Part shown: in pieces, positions 46,863 to 56,585 of the stretch
Layout: each line of letters starts with the position of its first letter
Position numbering within the stretch: the first letter of the stretch is position 1
Source of the DNA: Vagococcus xieshaowenii
GTDB taxonomy: Bacteria; Bacillota; Bacilli; Lactobacillales; Vagococcaceae
Length of the DNA: 64,000 nt
Direction: 5' to 3'
Assembly: GCF_004792515.1 (NCBI RefSeq)
Contig: NZ_CP038865.1
Location: 174,001-238,000, forward strand
Notes under the pieces: model-generated
What the model was told of the DNA's origin: nothing
Databases searched by the model: none
What the model saw: only the letters and a program-made list of their open reading frames with translations
Position numbers and translations under genes: made by a program

Positions 46863-47999
46863 ATGCTAGTAGCGGAAATGGCGGATGGTCGTATTATTAA
46901 TATTATAGAAGAGACACGTGACACTTTATTACATAAAAGAGGGAATAAGTATTATTGTCCTGTGTGCCATAAGGAAATGATCATCAAAATAGGCGCAATT
47001 AAACAGGCTCATTTTGCCCACAAGCATCTTTATGAATGCCAAGGAGTAAATGAACCGGAAACAGTGGAGCATATTAGAGGCAAGGCGTTATTATACAGGT
47101 GGGCAATTCAGAAGGGACTTAATGTTCAGCTAGAATATCCCATGCCTCAGATTGATCAACGACCAGATGTCTGGATGGAGGATAGACTAGCAGTTGAATT
47201 TCAATGTAGCCCATTAAGTATCGAGCGATTGAGAGAGCGTAATGAGGGTTATGCTTCTATAGGGAAGGTGTGCTGGTTGTTGGGTAAGCAGTTGTCTATC
47301 AAAGAGAAAATCACCAACTTACAGCGCGCGTTTATTAAGTGGCACCCATCTTGGGGGAATTATTTAATTTATTTAGATACAGAACAAGAAAACATTAAGC
47401 TACTATATCACATACAAGAATTTGTTTTTACTCACGAAGTCTTTTTTTCAGAGTTAAATCTAACACCAGACGAGTTATTGTTGTTTATGTTGGACGGTAA
47501 ATATCATCGTCAGTTATTTCATCAGTGGCGGTATTCACTAAAGGAGATCTATCTTGATCAAGCACATACGATTAAGCGGGCTTTATTTAGTCGTAAGAAA
47601 GAAGTGATGGCTATTCAACGTTTGTTGTATTTAGAGGGGTATCATTTAAGTGCCCTGCATCCGATGATTTTATTGCCAAGCTTGGTATCGGACACATCAT
47701 TTGATAATGAGATTATACACCGAATTAAGTTTATAAAACAGATTGCCACGCAACCTATTATTACCAAAGAAGAACTACGATTGTATTGTCATGAGTTGTC
47801 ACAAGAGAGTCAAATGAAATTTAGAGAATGGTTGCGTTTATTAGTCGAAGTCTCATTGTTGAAGATAGAGTCTCATCAATTGAGAGTCATACAACCAATA
47901 AATATCATGATGACAGAGGAAGAAATTCAATTATTTGTTGAAAAAAATTTAAATAATAGGGTGTTTGTTAGTCGATTGCCTCATAATGTGGTATCATAA
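46863..47999 (+). CDS. coiA: Competence protein CoiA-like nuclease
   Basis: This 378-residue protein matches the CoiA family of late-competence proteins needed to process incoming DNA or promote recombination. The N-terminal zinc-ribbon-like region has CPVCHKEM, an HFAHKH block and a later Cys (residues 30-65). The nuclease-like core holds RPDVWMEDRLAVEFQCSPLS, a PD-(D/E)xK-type arrangement. ATG 46863 follows GAGGTGATG; an earlier in-frame ATG lies within the preceding terminator. It is followed by pepF, a conserved neighbour pair in Firmicutes. No other competence genes are in the window. Confidence 0.88.
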   Translation: MLVAEMADGRIINIIEETRDTLLHKRGNKYYCPVCHKEMIIKIGAIKQAHFAHKHLYECQGVNEPETVEHIRGKALLYRWAIQKGLNVQLEYPMPQIDQRPDVWMEDRLAVEFQCSPLSIERLRERNEGYASIGKVCWLLGKQLSIKEKITNLQRAFIKWHPSWGNYLIYLDTEQENIKLLYHIQEFVFTHEVFFSELNLTPDELLLFMLDGKYHRQLFHQWRYSLKEIYLDQAHTIKRALFSRKKEVMAIQRLLYLEGYHLSALHPMILLPSLVSDTSFDNEIIHRIKFIKQIATQPIITKEELRLYCHELSQESQMKFREWLRLLVEVSLLKIESHQLRVIQPINIMMTEEEIQLFVEKNLNNRVFVSRLPHNVVS

Positions 48000-48034
48000 T
48001 TATTATCATATAGTGAGAGAGGAATGAGAATTAA

Positions 48035-49846
48035 ATGAGTGAACCGAAACGATTACCAAAACGCGAGGAATTAGATGAAGCGTTGACATGGGACTTAACG
48101 AAAATTTTTGCAACAGATGAGGATTTTGAAGCAAGCTATACGGCTTTTGAGAAAAAAATCCCTGAAGTGAAACAATATCAAGGCACATTAAAAGAAGGAG
48201 CAGGCCAATTTTTAGCGGCTATTGAAGCAACCTTAGAACTGACACGTGAATTGGAAACAATGTATGTATACACAAGTATGAAGAACGACCAAGACACAGC
48301 GAACACCAAATATCAAGGGATGTCTGGTAAAATGAGTGGCTTGGTAGCTAAAGCTTCAGAAGCTATTTCATGGTTTGAACCTGAAATGTTACAATTAACA
48401 GATGAAGAAATCTGGGCTTACGTTGAAGAAGAACCAAAACTTGAAGTGTACCGTCAAATGATTAAATCAACTTTAGCAGAACGTGCGCATGTTTTATCAG
48501 AAAAAGAAGAAGCATTGTTAGCGGGTGCAGGTGAGATTTTTGGTACAGCAGGGGATACGTTTGCTATTTTAAATAATGCGGATTTGAAATTTCCGATTAT
48601 TGAAGGTGAAGAAGGCGAAGCTATTCAGTTATCGCATGGTGTTTATGGTCAATTAATGGAAAGTGTGAAGCCTGAAGTCCGTGAAGCGGCATTTAAAGGT
48701 TTATACAGTGTATACGAGCAATTCCAACACACGTTTGCGACGACTTTATCAAGTAATGTTAAAGTACATAACTATAAAGCAAAAGCACGTAACTATCCAT
48801 CTGCTCGTGCAGCAGCTTTAGCAGGCAATCATATTCCAGAAAGCGTATATGATACGTTAATCGAGGTTGTACATAAACACTTACCATTATTACATCGCTA
48901 TGTTGCGTTACGTAAAAAAATGATGGGTGTCGATGAGTTACATATGTATGATATGTATACGCCTATTTTAGGAGATGCCCCTATTCGTTATACTTATGAA
49001 GAATCGGTTGAAAAATCAAAAGAAGCGTTAAAACCATTAGGTGAAGAATATGGTAAAGTAGTAGAAGAAGCTTATACGAATCGCTGGGTTGATGTAGTTG
49101 AAAATCAAGGGAAACGTAGTGGTGCGTATTCTTCAGGCGCCTACGATACTGCACCTTACATTTTAATGAACTGGCACGATAGTTTGGATCAACTATATAC
49201 ATTGGTTCATGAAATGGGGCATAGTGTGCATAGTTATTTCACACGCAGTAATCAACCGTATGTTTATGGAGACTATTCAATTTTCTTAGCGGAAATTGCG
49301 TCAACAACCAATGAAAATATCTTAACAGAGCACTTATTAGCCACTGAAACAGATCCTAAAGTCCGTGCCTTCATCTTGAATCGTTACCTAGATGGTTTCA
49401 AAGGAACCGTTTTCCGTCAAACACAGTTTGCAGAATTTGAACACTTTATTCATGTAGAAGATGCTAAAGGAACACCATTAACAAGTGAATTCTTAAGTGA
49501 TTATTATGCGAATTTAAATGCTAATTATTATGGACCAGCTGTAGAAAAAGATGCAGAAATTGCGCTAGAGTGGTCTCGTATTCCTCATTTTTACTATAAT
49601 TACTATGTTTACCAATACTCAACAGGTTTTGCGGCAGCATCAGCGTTAGCTGCTAAAATTGTGGTTGGTGAAGAAGGTGCCTTAGATAACTATCTAACTT
49701 ATCTAAAAGCTGGACGTAGTGATTATCCAATTGATATCATGAAAAAAGCCGGTGTTGATATGACACAAGCCAATTATTTAGAAGATGCTATGAAAGTATT
49801 TGAAACAAGATTAAACGAATTTGAAGCGTTAATCGATCAATTATAA
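48035..49846 (+). CDS. pepF: Oligoendopeptidase F
   Basis: This 603-residue M3 zinc metallopeptidase cuts oligopeptides of about 7-17 residues in the cytoplasm. The zinc motif HEMGHSVH lies near residue 390, with the third ligand Glu in FLAEIASTTNE. No signal peptide is present. The ribosome binding site is GAGAGG. It follows coiA after 35 nt. It is convergent with the osmC-opp operon, whose importer can supply its peptide substrates. Confidence 0.96.
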   Translation: MSEPKRLPKREELDEALTWDLTKIFATDEDFEASYTAFEKKIPEVKQYQGTLKEGAGQFLAAIEATLELTRELETMYVYTSMKNDQDTANTKYQGMSGKMSGLVAKASEAISWFEPEMLQLTDEEIWAYVEEEPKLEVYRQMIKSTLAERAHVLSEKEEALLAGAGEIFGTAGDTFAILNNADLKFPIIEGEEGEAIQLSHGVYGQLMESVKPEVREAAFKGLYSVYEQFQHTFATTLSSNVKVHNYKAKARNYPSARAAALAGNHIPESVYDTLIEVVHKHLPLLHRYVALRKKMMGVDELHMYDMYTPILGDAPIRYTYEESVEKSKEALKPLGEEYGKVVEEAYTNRWVDVVENQGKRSGAYSSGAYDTAPYILMNWHDSLDQLYTLVHEMGHSVHSYFTRSNQPYVYGDYSIFLAEIASTTNENILTEHLLATETDPKVRAFILNRYLDGFKGTVFRQTQFAEFEHFIHVEDAKGTPLTSEFLSDYYANLNANYYGPAVEKDAEIALEWSRIPHFYYNYYVYQYSTGFAAASALAAKIVVGEEGALDNYLTYLKAGRSDYPIDIMKKAGVDMTQANYLEDAMKVFETRLNEFEALIDQL

Positions 49847-49886
49847 TCATAGACTATAACCAATTCATCATCCCGTGATGAAAAAT

Positions 49887-49925
49887 AAGAGCGATGCCTT
49901 TTTATGGCATCGCTCTTGTTTTTTG
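49887..49925. terminator. Terminator between pepF and osmC
   Basis: A perfect 12-bp stem (AAGAGCGATGCC with GGCATCGCTCTT) has a T run on the plus strand and a shorter one on the minus strand. Confidence 0.9.
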
Positions 49926-49926
49926 T

Positions 49927-50319
49927 TTAAATAAAATCAACGAGTTCTTCAATTGTAATAGTCGGATTTAATGATTGGATGACGGGACAATGTTTTGATA
50001 CCAAGCGTAAGGCACGTGTGGCACGGTCTTGTAAGTCTTCTTCAATGGTCACATGAAAGGTCATGCTAATAGAAGAAATTGGATTAGGAGCATGTTCCAT
50101 GTCTCGTTCATAATTAATGGTTACTTTGTGGAACGTATAGGGGATTTTTGAGTTTTCCAAAACGCTTTGGTAAACATAAGCCCCACAAGCTCCAGTCGCT
50201 GCGACTAAACTTTGTACAGGTGAATAGCCTTCTTCACGTAGTAACACCCAATTACCTTGTGCTAAAGGTAATTCCATTCCTTTAGTTCCTTGTACTAACT
50301 CTAATGTTTCTTGACTCAT
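49927..50319 (-). CDS. OsmC/Ohr family protein
   Basis: This 130-residue OsmC-family protein carries the two redox cysteines expected of thiol-dependent peroxidases: one in AATGACGAYVYQSV (near residue 44) and one in SKHCPVIQSL (near 110). Such proteins reduce organic hydroperoxides. It starts one base beyond the oppF stop codon, with AAAGGAGG inside oppF, so it is the last gene of the opp operon. This is an unexpected pairing of peptide import with peroxide defence. Confidence 0.88.
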   Translation of the reverse strand: MSQETLELVQGTKGMELPLAQGNWVLLREEGYSPVQSLVAATGACGAYVYQSVLENSKIPYTFHKVTINYERDMEHAPNPISSISMTFHVTIEEDLQDRATRALRLVSKHCPVIQSLNPTITIEELVDFI

Positions 50320-51222
50320 TTAGATATCCTCCTTTAAAACAAAGTGTTCCGGACTGACTTCGGTCCAGTAACCTTCGTTTGAAATGTTTGTATTTGATAA
50401 TGCAGGTGATGTTTGGTTAAATGCCTGACTAGCCAAGGCAGGATCTGCTACAGGAATTGCTGATAGTAGTTTTTTTGTATAGGCATGCTGTGGCTGTTCA
50501 AATAGTTTATCAGTTGGTCCTAATTCTACCAATTTACCTAAATACATAACAGCGATTCGATCTGAAATATAGCGAACCATGGATAAATCATGTGAGATAA
50601 AGAGATACGTTAAGCCTAGTGACGCTTGTAACTCAACGAGCAAATTAATGATTTGAGCTTGAATCGATACGTCAAGAGCTGAAATAGGTTCATCACACAA
50701 AATAAAGTCAGGGTTCATTACCACGGCACGTGCAATCCCGATACGTTGACGTTGCCCACCGCTAAACTCGCGTGGATATTTATGAATTGCGTCACCTTCA
50801 ATTCCTACTTTGTTTAGCATCTCAAGGGCACGTTGATGCGCTTCTTGCTTGTCATAGTGTAAACTTAGCGGTTCGATGACTTGTTCGATAGCAGTTCTTT
50901 TTGGGTTAAGGGATGCATAAGGATCTTGAAAAATAATTTGCATGCGTTGTTGAATTTCACGTTTATCTTTGGCATTCAGATTAGTAATATCAATGCCATC
51001 AAAGAAGATTTTTCCACCCGTTGCGTGTTCTAGTTGTAAAATAGTTCGTCCTAATGTGGTTTTACCACTACCAGATTCACCTACTAGGCCTAATGTTTCA
51101 CCTTTTTTTATGGTAAACGATACATCATCAACTGCTTTAAGTGTTTCAGTGACACGTCCCAACGTTTTTTTTATTGGAAAATGTTTACTTACTGATTCTA
51201 AGCGAATTAATTCATTAGTCAT
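50320..51222 (-). CDS. oppF: Oligopeptide ABC transporter ATP-binding protein OppF
   Basis: This 300-residue ATPase is one of the two that power the Opp importer. Walker A is GESGSGKTTLGR, the signature is FSGGQRQRIGIARAV, Walker B is FILCDEPISALD, and the C-terminal oligopeptide/dipeptide domain contains the LLSAIPVADP segment. It overlaps oppD by 8 nt and has AAAGGAGG before ATG 51222. The specific motif pattern assigns it to OppF rather than OppD. Confidence 0.94.
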   Translation of the reverse strand: MTNELIRLESVSKHFPIKKTLGRVTETLKAVDDVSFTIKKGETLGLVGESGSGKTTLGRTILQLEHATGGKIFFDGIDITNLNAKDKREIQQRMQIIFQDPYASLNPKRTAIEQVIEPLSLHYDKQEAHQRALEMLNKVGIEGDAIHKYPREFSGGQRQRIGIARAVVMNPDFILCDEPISALDVSIQAQIINLLVELQASLGLTYLFISHDLSMVRYISDRIAVMYLGKLVELGPTDKLFEQPQHAYTKKLLSAIPVADPALASQAFNQTSPALSNTNISNEGYWTEVSPEHFVLKEDI

Positions 51223-52108
51223 AAGCTACCTCCTTTGTTAACGCTAAATAGCGATGCGTTGGGCTTACTTTTTTGAAAGTATGCTCATGTTGCATGAACG
51301 CCTGTAATGCTTGGTGGTTAATAGCGTAAAGTTTGTCTGATTTATCACCTGTAGGAATGGCTTTTAATAATTCTTTTGTATAGAGATGTTGAGGATTAGC
51401 GAAGACTTCTTCGGTTAGCCCTTCTTCTACAATTTTTCCTTGATACATTACTTTTATTTCGTCACACATACTAGCAATAATACCAAAATCATGACTCACT
51501 AATACCATAGAAAGGGATTCTTCTTTTTGAATCTGTTTGATTAAGGTCAATATTTGGGCTTGAATTGTAACGTCAAGGGCAGTGGTCGGTTCGTCCGCAA
51601 TTAATAATTCTGGTTTAGCCAGAAGAGCCATTGCAATCATCACACGTTGACGCATACCACCAGATAATTCGTGTGGGTATTGTTTCAAACGTTTCGCTGG
51701 ATAAGTAATTCCTACTTTTTCTAGTTCAGCTTCAGCAAGTTTTAGTGCTTGTCTTTTTGACATGTGCTGGAAACGTTGGATGACTTCGACTAAATGATAG
51801 CCAATCGTGCGTAATGGATTAAGAGCAGTCATAGGGTCTTGGAATATCATAGAAGCAGGTAGTCGCTTGTGAAAGTCAACGGGTTCTTCATTAAATCTGA
51901 AAGAAGCCATATGAGCGTCTAAACTTTCTGGTAAAATCGACATGATAGCTTTCATTGTTAAACTTTTACCACTACCAGATTCACCCACTACACCAGTGAT
52001 TTTCCCTTTGGTAATAGTTAAATCAATTCCATGAATCAATTCGGTAGGTGGTTGGTTCTTTTTATGTGTCTGAATGGTTAAATTTTTGATGGTTATAATC
52101 TTTGACAT
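51215..52108 (-). CDS. oppD: Oligopeptide ABC transporter ATP-binding protein OppD
   Basis: This 297-residue ATPase is the partner of OppF. Walker A is GESGSGKSLTMKAI, the signature is LSGGMRQRVMIAMAL, and Walker B is LLIADEPTTALDVT. At 297 residues it is shorter than the 330-350 usual for OppD: the C-terminal region after ELLKAIPTGD is reduced. It starts 3 nt after the oppC stop, with GAGGAGG, and overlaps oppF. Confidence 0.93.
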   Translation of the reverse strand: MSKIITIKNLTIQTHKKNQPPTELIHGIDLTITKGKITGVVGESGSGKSLTMKAIMSILPESLDAHMASFRFNEEPVDFHKRLPASMIFQDPMTALNPLRTIGYHLVEVIQRFQHMSKRQALKLAEAELEKVGITYPAKRLKQYPHELSGGMRQRVMIAMALLAKPELLIADEPTTALDVTIQAQILTLIKQIQKEESLSMVLVSHDFGIIASMCDEIKVMYQGKIVEEGLTEEVFANPQHLYTKELLKAIPTGDKSDKLYAINHQALQAFMQHEHTFKKVSPTHRYLALTKEVAYD

Positions 52109-52111
52109 TAT

Positions 52112-52945
52112 TTAAGCCTCCTCAACTGAAGCAATGTCGCGTAAGAAATTGCCTAATGTGTTAAATGAATAAACGGTAAAGATAATAAATAGTCCTGGAA
52201 GAACGGCCATATGTGGTGCTCGTTGCAAACTACTTTGTGCATTTTGAAGCAAACTTCCCCAAGAAGCCATGGGTTGTTGAATCCCAACGCCTAGGAAACT
52301 TAACGCTGATTCTGTCATAATAGCACCTGAAATGTTCATAGTAGCCGCGATAATTAATGTGGGTAATACATTAGGAAGAATATGTCGCGTGATAATTGTT
52401 AAGGGTTTAATACCAATAAAATTAGAGTAGACTACATATTCACGTTCCTTGGCTGATAATGTTTCGGCTCGTACTAAACGGGCAGTAGACATCCATGAGA
52501 AACAACCGATAACAATAATGATGGTAATTAATCCTGGTTTCATAAAGACACTTAGCACGATGACGAGAACCATCCAAGGAATACTTGAAAGAACATCCAC
52601 AATACGCATGAAGACACCATCAACTATTCCACCAAAATAGCCTGATACTAAGCCAATCACTGTTCCAATAAAGGTCGAAGCAATCATGGCTAATATACCG
52701 ACTAATAAAGAAATACGTCCACCATGAACTACACGAATAAAGTAGTCACGACCCACTTCATCTGTTCCGAATAAATGCGCTAAACTAGGCATAGCTGACA
52801 TGTTGCTAACGTCTGTTTTGTTGGGGTCGATAGGAATAAATGGCGCTGCCAAACTCAACATAATAAGAAAGGTAAGAAAGCCAATAGCTAACCAATAGGT
52901 CGGCGTGTTTGTTAGAACTTTTTTGATTCGTTTAAGAGTGATCAT
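52112..52945 (-). CDS. oppC: Oligopeptide ABC transporter permease OppC
   Basis: This 277-residue permease has an N-terminal membrane helix, the HLFGTDEVGRDYFIRVVHGGRISL segment typical of OppC/DppC, and five further helices. The EAA loop is near LIIAATMNISGAIMTESALSFLGVG. It overlaps oppB by one base (TAATG), implying coupled translation. Confidence 0.93.
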   Translation of the reverse strand: MITLKRIKKVLTNTPTYWLAIGFLTFLIMLSLAAPFIPIDPNKTDVSNMSAMPSLAHLFGTDEVGRDYFIRVVHGGRISLLVGILAMIASTFIGTVIGLVSGYFGGIVDGVFMRIVDVLSSIPWMVLVIVLSVFMKPGLITIIIVIGCFSWMSTARLVRAETLSAKEREYVVYSNFIGIKPLTIITRHILPNVLPTLIIAATMNISGAIMTESALSFLGVGIQQPMASWGSLLQNAQSSLQRAPHMAVLPGLFIIFTVYSFNTLGNFLRDIASVEEA

Positions 52946-53907
52946 TAGTTAGTACCTCCTGCTTGACGAATACGAGGGTCCACTAAACGATAAAGAACAT
53001 CGGATAGAAGGTTTCCTAAAATAACTAGCGTTGCGGATAACAACATAATCGCCATAATAACGGGATAATCTAACGCCTTCGTTGCGCTCATCATATAAGG
53101 TCCCACACCAGGCCAACCAAAAATACTTTCAGAAATAATCGCGCCTGTTACTAACATAGGTAGAGCTTGGCCAATTTGTGTAACGACAGGAATTAAGACA
53201 TTTCGACTAATATGTTTCATAAAAATCTCTCTTTTTGTTGAACCAAATGCTTGTTGCACTATGACGTAGTCTTCATTTAACTGAGAAATTGCAGAATTAC
53301 GAATATAGCGTGTTAAATCTGGGAAGAACGCAACGGTTAGAACTAAATAGGGCATAAAGAAGTGTTTTAAAAAATCTCCGACTGTTGGTGTCTGTCCAAT
53401 GGTATTCATTCCAATAATTGGGAAAAGATTCAATTTGTATCCTAAGAAATAAATTAAAATCATCGCAAACCAAAAAGTAGGGGTAGCAATCCCGATAGAG
53501 CAAATGCCATCGATAAGTTTGTCTAGCCATTTCCCTTTATTAGCGGCAGCAAGAAGTCCAAATATCATGGATAATACTAACGCTGTTAAATAAGCAGGAA
53601 TGATAAGTTTCATCGTATTAGGAATACGTGTAGCTAATTCAGCGGAAATACTTTGTTGGTTAAGCAAGGAATACCCCATGTTTCCTTTCAAAAGTTCACT
53701 TAACCATTTCACATATTGGACTAAAAAGGGTTGATCTAATCCATACCGTTGCTTCATCAATTCAACCGTTTCAACGGACATATTAGGCGTGACAATTGCA
53801 TCAATCGCATCATACGGAGCTAGATGAATCAAAAAGAAAACGATAAATGAAATCACAAATAATAGCGGAATCAATTGCAATAATCGTTTGATAATATATT
53901 TAATCAT
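52945..53907 (-). CDS. oppB: Oligopeptide ABC transporter permease OppB
   Basis: This 320-residue permease has six predicted membrane helices. It has the typical N-terminus YIIKRLLQLIPLLFVISFIVF, a periplasmic-side segment with YGLDQPFLVQYVKWL, and the EAA loop near LPMLVTGAIISESIFGWPG. The ribosome binding site is AAAGGAG. A hairpin terminator separates it from oppA, so the membrane genes should be expressed below the binding protein. Confidence 0.94.
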   Translation of the reverse strand: MIKYIIKRLLQLIPLLFVISFIVFFLIHLAPYDAIDAIVTPNMSVETVELMKQRYGLDQPFLVQYVKWLSELLKGNMGYSLLNQQSISAELATRIPNTMKLIIPAYLTALVLSMIFGLLAAANKGKWLDKLIDGICSIGIATPTFWFAMILIYFLGYKLNLFPIIGMNTIGQTPTVGDFLKHFFMPYLVLTVAFFPDLTRYIRNSAISQLNEDYVIVQQAFGSTKREIFMKHISRNVLIPVVTQIGQALPMLVTGAIISESIFGWPGVGPYMMSATKALDYPVIMAIMLLSATLVILGNLLSDVLYRLVDPRIRQAGGTN

Positions 53908-53925
53908 GTGGAACTCCTTTCAAAT

Positions 53926-53962
53926 GAAAAAACAGCACAATAATCAGGATTATTGTGCTGTT
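53926..53962 (-). terminator. Intercistronic terminator between oppA and oppB
   Basis: A perfect 15-bp stem (AACAGCACAATAATC with GATTATTGTGCTGTT) has a 2-nt spacer in the loop and is followed on the minus strand by T6. It lies inside the operon and should cause partial termination. Confidence 0.88.
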
Positions 53963-53973
53963 AATCGAACTCA

Positions 53974-55548
53974 TTATTTTAAAGAAATTTTTGATAAATC
54001 TTCAAATGAGTAAATTGGAACTAAACGTGCCTCTTCAATGCCTTGAATATTTTTGCTTGCTGCTAAAATTTTCTTGTTGTCTACAATAGGGTAAACGATA
54101 GCATCTTCATTAATGGTTGCTTGTAATTCGGCGTAAATTTCTTTACGTTTGTTTTCATCTAATTCAACTGCACCTTGTTCAAATAGGGCGTCTGCTTTTT
54201 CGCTAGCATAATTGAAATAGTTAGCGCCAGCACCAGATTTATATAAAGAAGCATATAAGTCTGGGTCATTCCCCATAATATATCCACCAAGGAACATGTC
54301 ATACTTAGTTGAACCAGGGTTTCTTAGTTCAGTAAAGATGGCAGCTGCATCCCCACCGGCTAATTCAACGTTAATTCCAACAGCTTGTAATTGTTGTTGG
54401 ATTAAGGTAGCTTGTAAAGTTTGTTCTGGGTTATCAGAACCGTAAGCTAAATTGATTGTTAAATCAGTTACACCAGCTTCTGATAATAATTGTTTTGATT
54501 TTTCAACATTTTGTGCGTAAGTTTCTACGTTTGTTGTCGCAAACGGATTATTTGGAGGCAAAATAGTGTTAGGCGTGTTATAGAATTCTTCTGACAAGTA
54601 GGCTGCTTTGTTCATGTCTTCTTTATTTAGGGCAAAGAAGATTGCTTGGCGTACTTTTTGATCGCTTAATTTATCAGAATTTAAGTTTAATCCCATATAA
54701 CCGACACGATTCTCACTGTAAGAAAATGTGTTAAGGTTGTTGTTTTTTAAATCTTCAATATCACTTGGTAATACCATTGAAGCATCGACTTCGCCTTTTT
54801 GTAAAGCTACTTTAGTAGTATCCGCATTGGTAATAATACGTAAGGTAACATTTTTAACGCCAACTTCCCCACCGTAGTAGTTAGGGTTTGCTTTGAATTG
54901 TAAATATTCACCACGTTTATATTCAGATAATACATAAGGACCAGTTCCTACTTCATTCCCATCTGCTAATTCAGCACCTGAAAAATCGATTTCTTCTTGG
55001 CCTTCATATAAATGTTCAGGCATGATATACGTTTCAGTTGCAATGTTATTAGCTGCTGCTGCACTTACTTTAGGAAAATTGAATTTAACAGTATGTTCAT
55101 CTACTTTTTCTGTTTTGACAGGCTCATCACCGATCCACAAAGCATCAGCATTTCCGTTTTCTTTTAATACTTTATTTTCATAAGTAAAGACAACGTCATC
55201 TGCGGTAAAAGCTTCACCATCAGACCATTTAACGTTTTCTTTTAAGTGAACAGTCACTGATTTACCACCATCAGTTGTTTCCATGCTGTCCGCAAGTTCG
55301 TACTTTAATGATCCATCTTCTTCGACACGTACTAAAGGTGAATAAATCATATTAGTAGCAGTTAGCCCCCAACGGTCGCTAACGTTAATAGGATTTAATG
55401 AGGTTGGATCGCCACTAATTGCATATGTAAAGGTATCTTTTGTTGTTTCATTGTTTGAGATTGTTTGGTCATCGTTAGTGCCACATGCAGTTAATACCAA
55501 TAACCCTATTGTTGCAACGACGGATGAACCTAAAAACTTTTTCTTCAT
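53974..55548 (-). CDS. oppA: Oligopeptide-binding lipoprotein OppA
   Basis: This 524-residue extracellular solute-binding protein of family 5 is lipid-anchored. The lipobox is LTACG (Cys22). Family 5 features are ISGDPTSLNPINVSDRWG near the N-terminus, the GTGPYVLSEYKRGEYLQFKANPNYYGG block, and VRQAIFFALNKEDM. It delivers peptides to OppBCDF. The ribosome binding site is AAAGGAATG before ATG 55548. It is the first gene of the operon. Confidence 0.95.
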   Translation of the reverse strand: MKKKFLGSSVVATIGLLVLTACGTNDDQTISNNETTKDTFTYAISGDPTSLNPINVSDRWGLTATNMIYSPLVRVEEDGSLKYELADSMETTDGGKSVTVHLKENVKWSDGEAFTADDVVFTYENKVLKENGNADALWIGDEPVKTEKVDEHTVKFNFPKVSAAAANNIATETYIMPEHLYEGQEEIDFSGAELADGNEVGTGPYVLSEYKRGEYLQFKANPNYYGGEVGVKNVTLRIITNADTTKVALQKGEVDASMVLPSDIEDLKNNNLNTFSYSENRVGYMGLNLNSDKLSDQKVRQAIFFALNKEDMNKAAYLSEEFYNTPNTILPPNNPFATTNVETYAQNVEKSKQLLSEAGVTDLTINLAYGSDNPEQTLQATLIQQQLQAVGINVELAGGDAAAIFTELRNPGSTKYDMFLGGYIMGNDPDLYASLYKSGAGANYFNYASEKADALFEQGAVELDENKRKEIYAELQATINEDAIVYPIVDNKKILAASKNIQGIEEARLVPIYSFEDLSKISLK

Positions 55549-55773
55549 TATTTACTACATTCCTTTCCCTAATAAAACATTAATAAAACTTTTTTGCTTA
55601 GTTTTGGTAAGCATTGACGAAATTATAACATACAAAAAATCAAAATCTTCATAATTTGTCTCATTTGTACAAAATAGGAACATTTACGATTTGTGTTGTA
55701 CATAATATGTTCATTAAAGGTAAAGGAGTGGTACAATTGATAGTGAAAAGGAAAAAGAAAAACGTTTTTATAA
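55549..55773. other. oppA upstream region
   Basis: This AT-rich region lies between oppA and the CYTH gene and has no convincing gene. On the minus strand TATAAT near 55621-55626 could be the oppA -10 box, but I cannot place a good -35 box. A 25-codon frame on the plus strand starting near 55737 has a decent ribosome binding site but reads straight into the next terminator. Confidence 0.35.
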
Positions 55774-55807
55774 CAAAAAAAGGTGTGACAAACGTCTGTC
55801 ACAACCT
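55774..55807 (-). terminator. Terminator of the CYTH gene
   Basis: AGGTGTGACA pairs with TGTCACAACCT (one bulge). On the minus strand it is followed by T7. It shares the GTGACA/TGTCAC core with other terminators here. Confidence 0.85.
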
Positions 55808-55833
55808 CGACTAACTTCAAAAGAAATTAAAGA

Positions 55834-56421
55834 TTAGGGATTTAATTTTGCTTGCATGGCACGTTGGATTTTATTAGGTGTGTGGCGTCTAGGGATGTGA
55901 TGCTGTGCTAACAGAGTCAAGAAAAAACGTTCACCGTCTTCGTAGTTACTAGCTTCTATTTCTAATTCAACATCATGTTGTCCATGATACCAACTTTCAT
56001 CAAGAACAATGAGGATGTCCGGTGTCAGTTGCTTTTCTATTCGTTTAGTTTTTAAAGAGGCGAAGACATCAACGGATGAATGGTTCATTCCAAACGTTTT
56101 TAATTTCATCTCTAATTCTTTTTTTTCGGGTAATTGTTGATCCGTCATAAACATTAAACATTCTTCCGTTGTTAATGGAATATTTGTTTCTAATAGACCT
56201 TTTTCGATAGGTGTTTTTAATGTGATTTCACTTTGTTGGTGTTCTTTTATTCGAACACGAAGTGCAGCGTGGTGTTGTTTTAGTTTGAAATCCGGTGTGT
56301 CTAGGTAAATGTTTTCCTGAAAAATGGGTGGAACATTTGTTAAGTTAAAGTGTTTAATCAGATGACGATATTCATCTTGGGTTAATAAATTTTTGAATTC
56401 AATTTCGATTTGTTCAGACAT
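55834..56421 (-). CDS. CYTH-domain phosphatase (YjbK-like)
   Basis: This 195-residue CYTH protein has the N-terminal ExExK signature (IEIEFKNLL) and alternating charged beta strands such as ALRVRIKEH, EITLKTP and DILIVLDESWYHGQHDVELEIEA that line the triphosphate tunnel. Family members hydrolyse inorganic triphosphate or act on nucleotides. It is divergent from relQ-nadK-rlu, exactly as yjbK lies beside yjbM-N-O in Bacillus, which suggests a link to nucleotide metabolism. Confidence 0.9.
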   Translation of the reverse strand: MSEQIEIEFKNLLTQDEYRHLIKHFNLTNVPPIFQENIYLDTPDFKLKQHHAALRVRIKEHQQSEITLKTPIEKGLLETNIPLTTEECLMFMTDQQLPEKKELEMKLKTFGMNHSSVDVFASLKTKRIEKQLTPDILIVLDESWYHGQHDVELEIEASNYEDGERFFLTLLAQHHIPRRHTPNKIQRAMQAKLNP

Positions 56422-56585
56422 TTACGGGCTCCTTTGTCTTGTTTTTCTTAATTGTCGAATAAAAGCGGGAATTAGTCAACTAACAGAAGTCTGTTTTTTC
56501 ATAGGCAAGAATAACTATTTTGTGTGGAATATGCTAAAATATAAACGATTGATGATTATTGGTTAGGTTAAGGAGTCGATAAATA

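Noticed and set aside
55737-55814. 25-codon plus-strand frame with an upstream AAAGGAG
   Set aside because: It is Lys-rich, reads directly through the terminator hairpin of the CYTH gene and has no promoter or homologue that I recognise.
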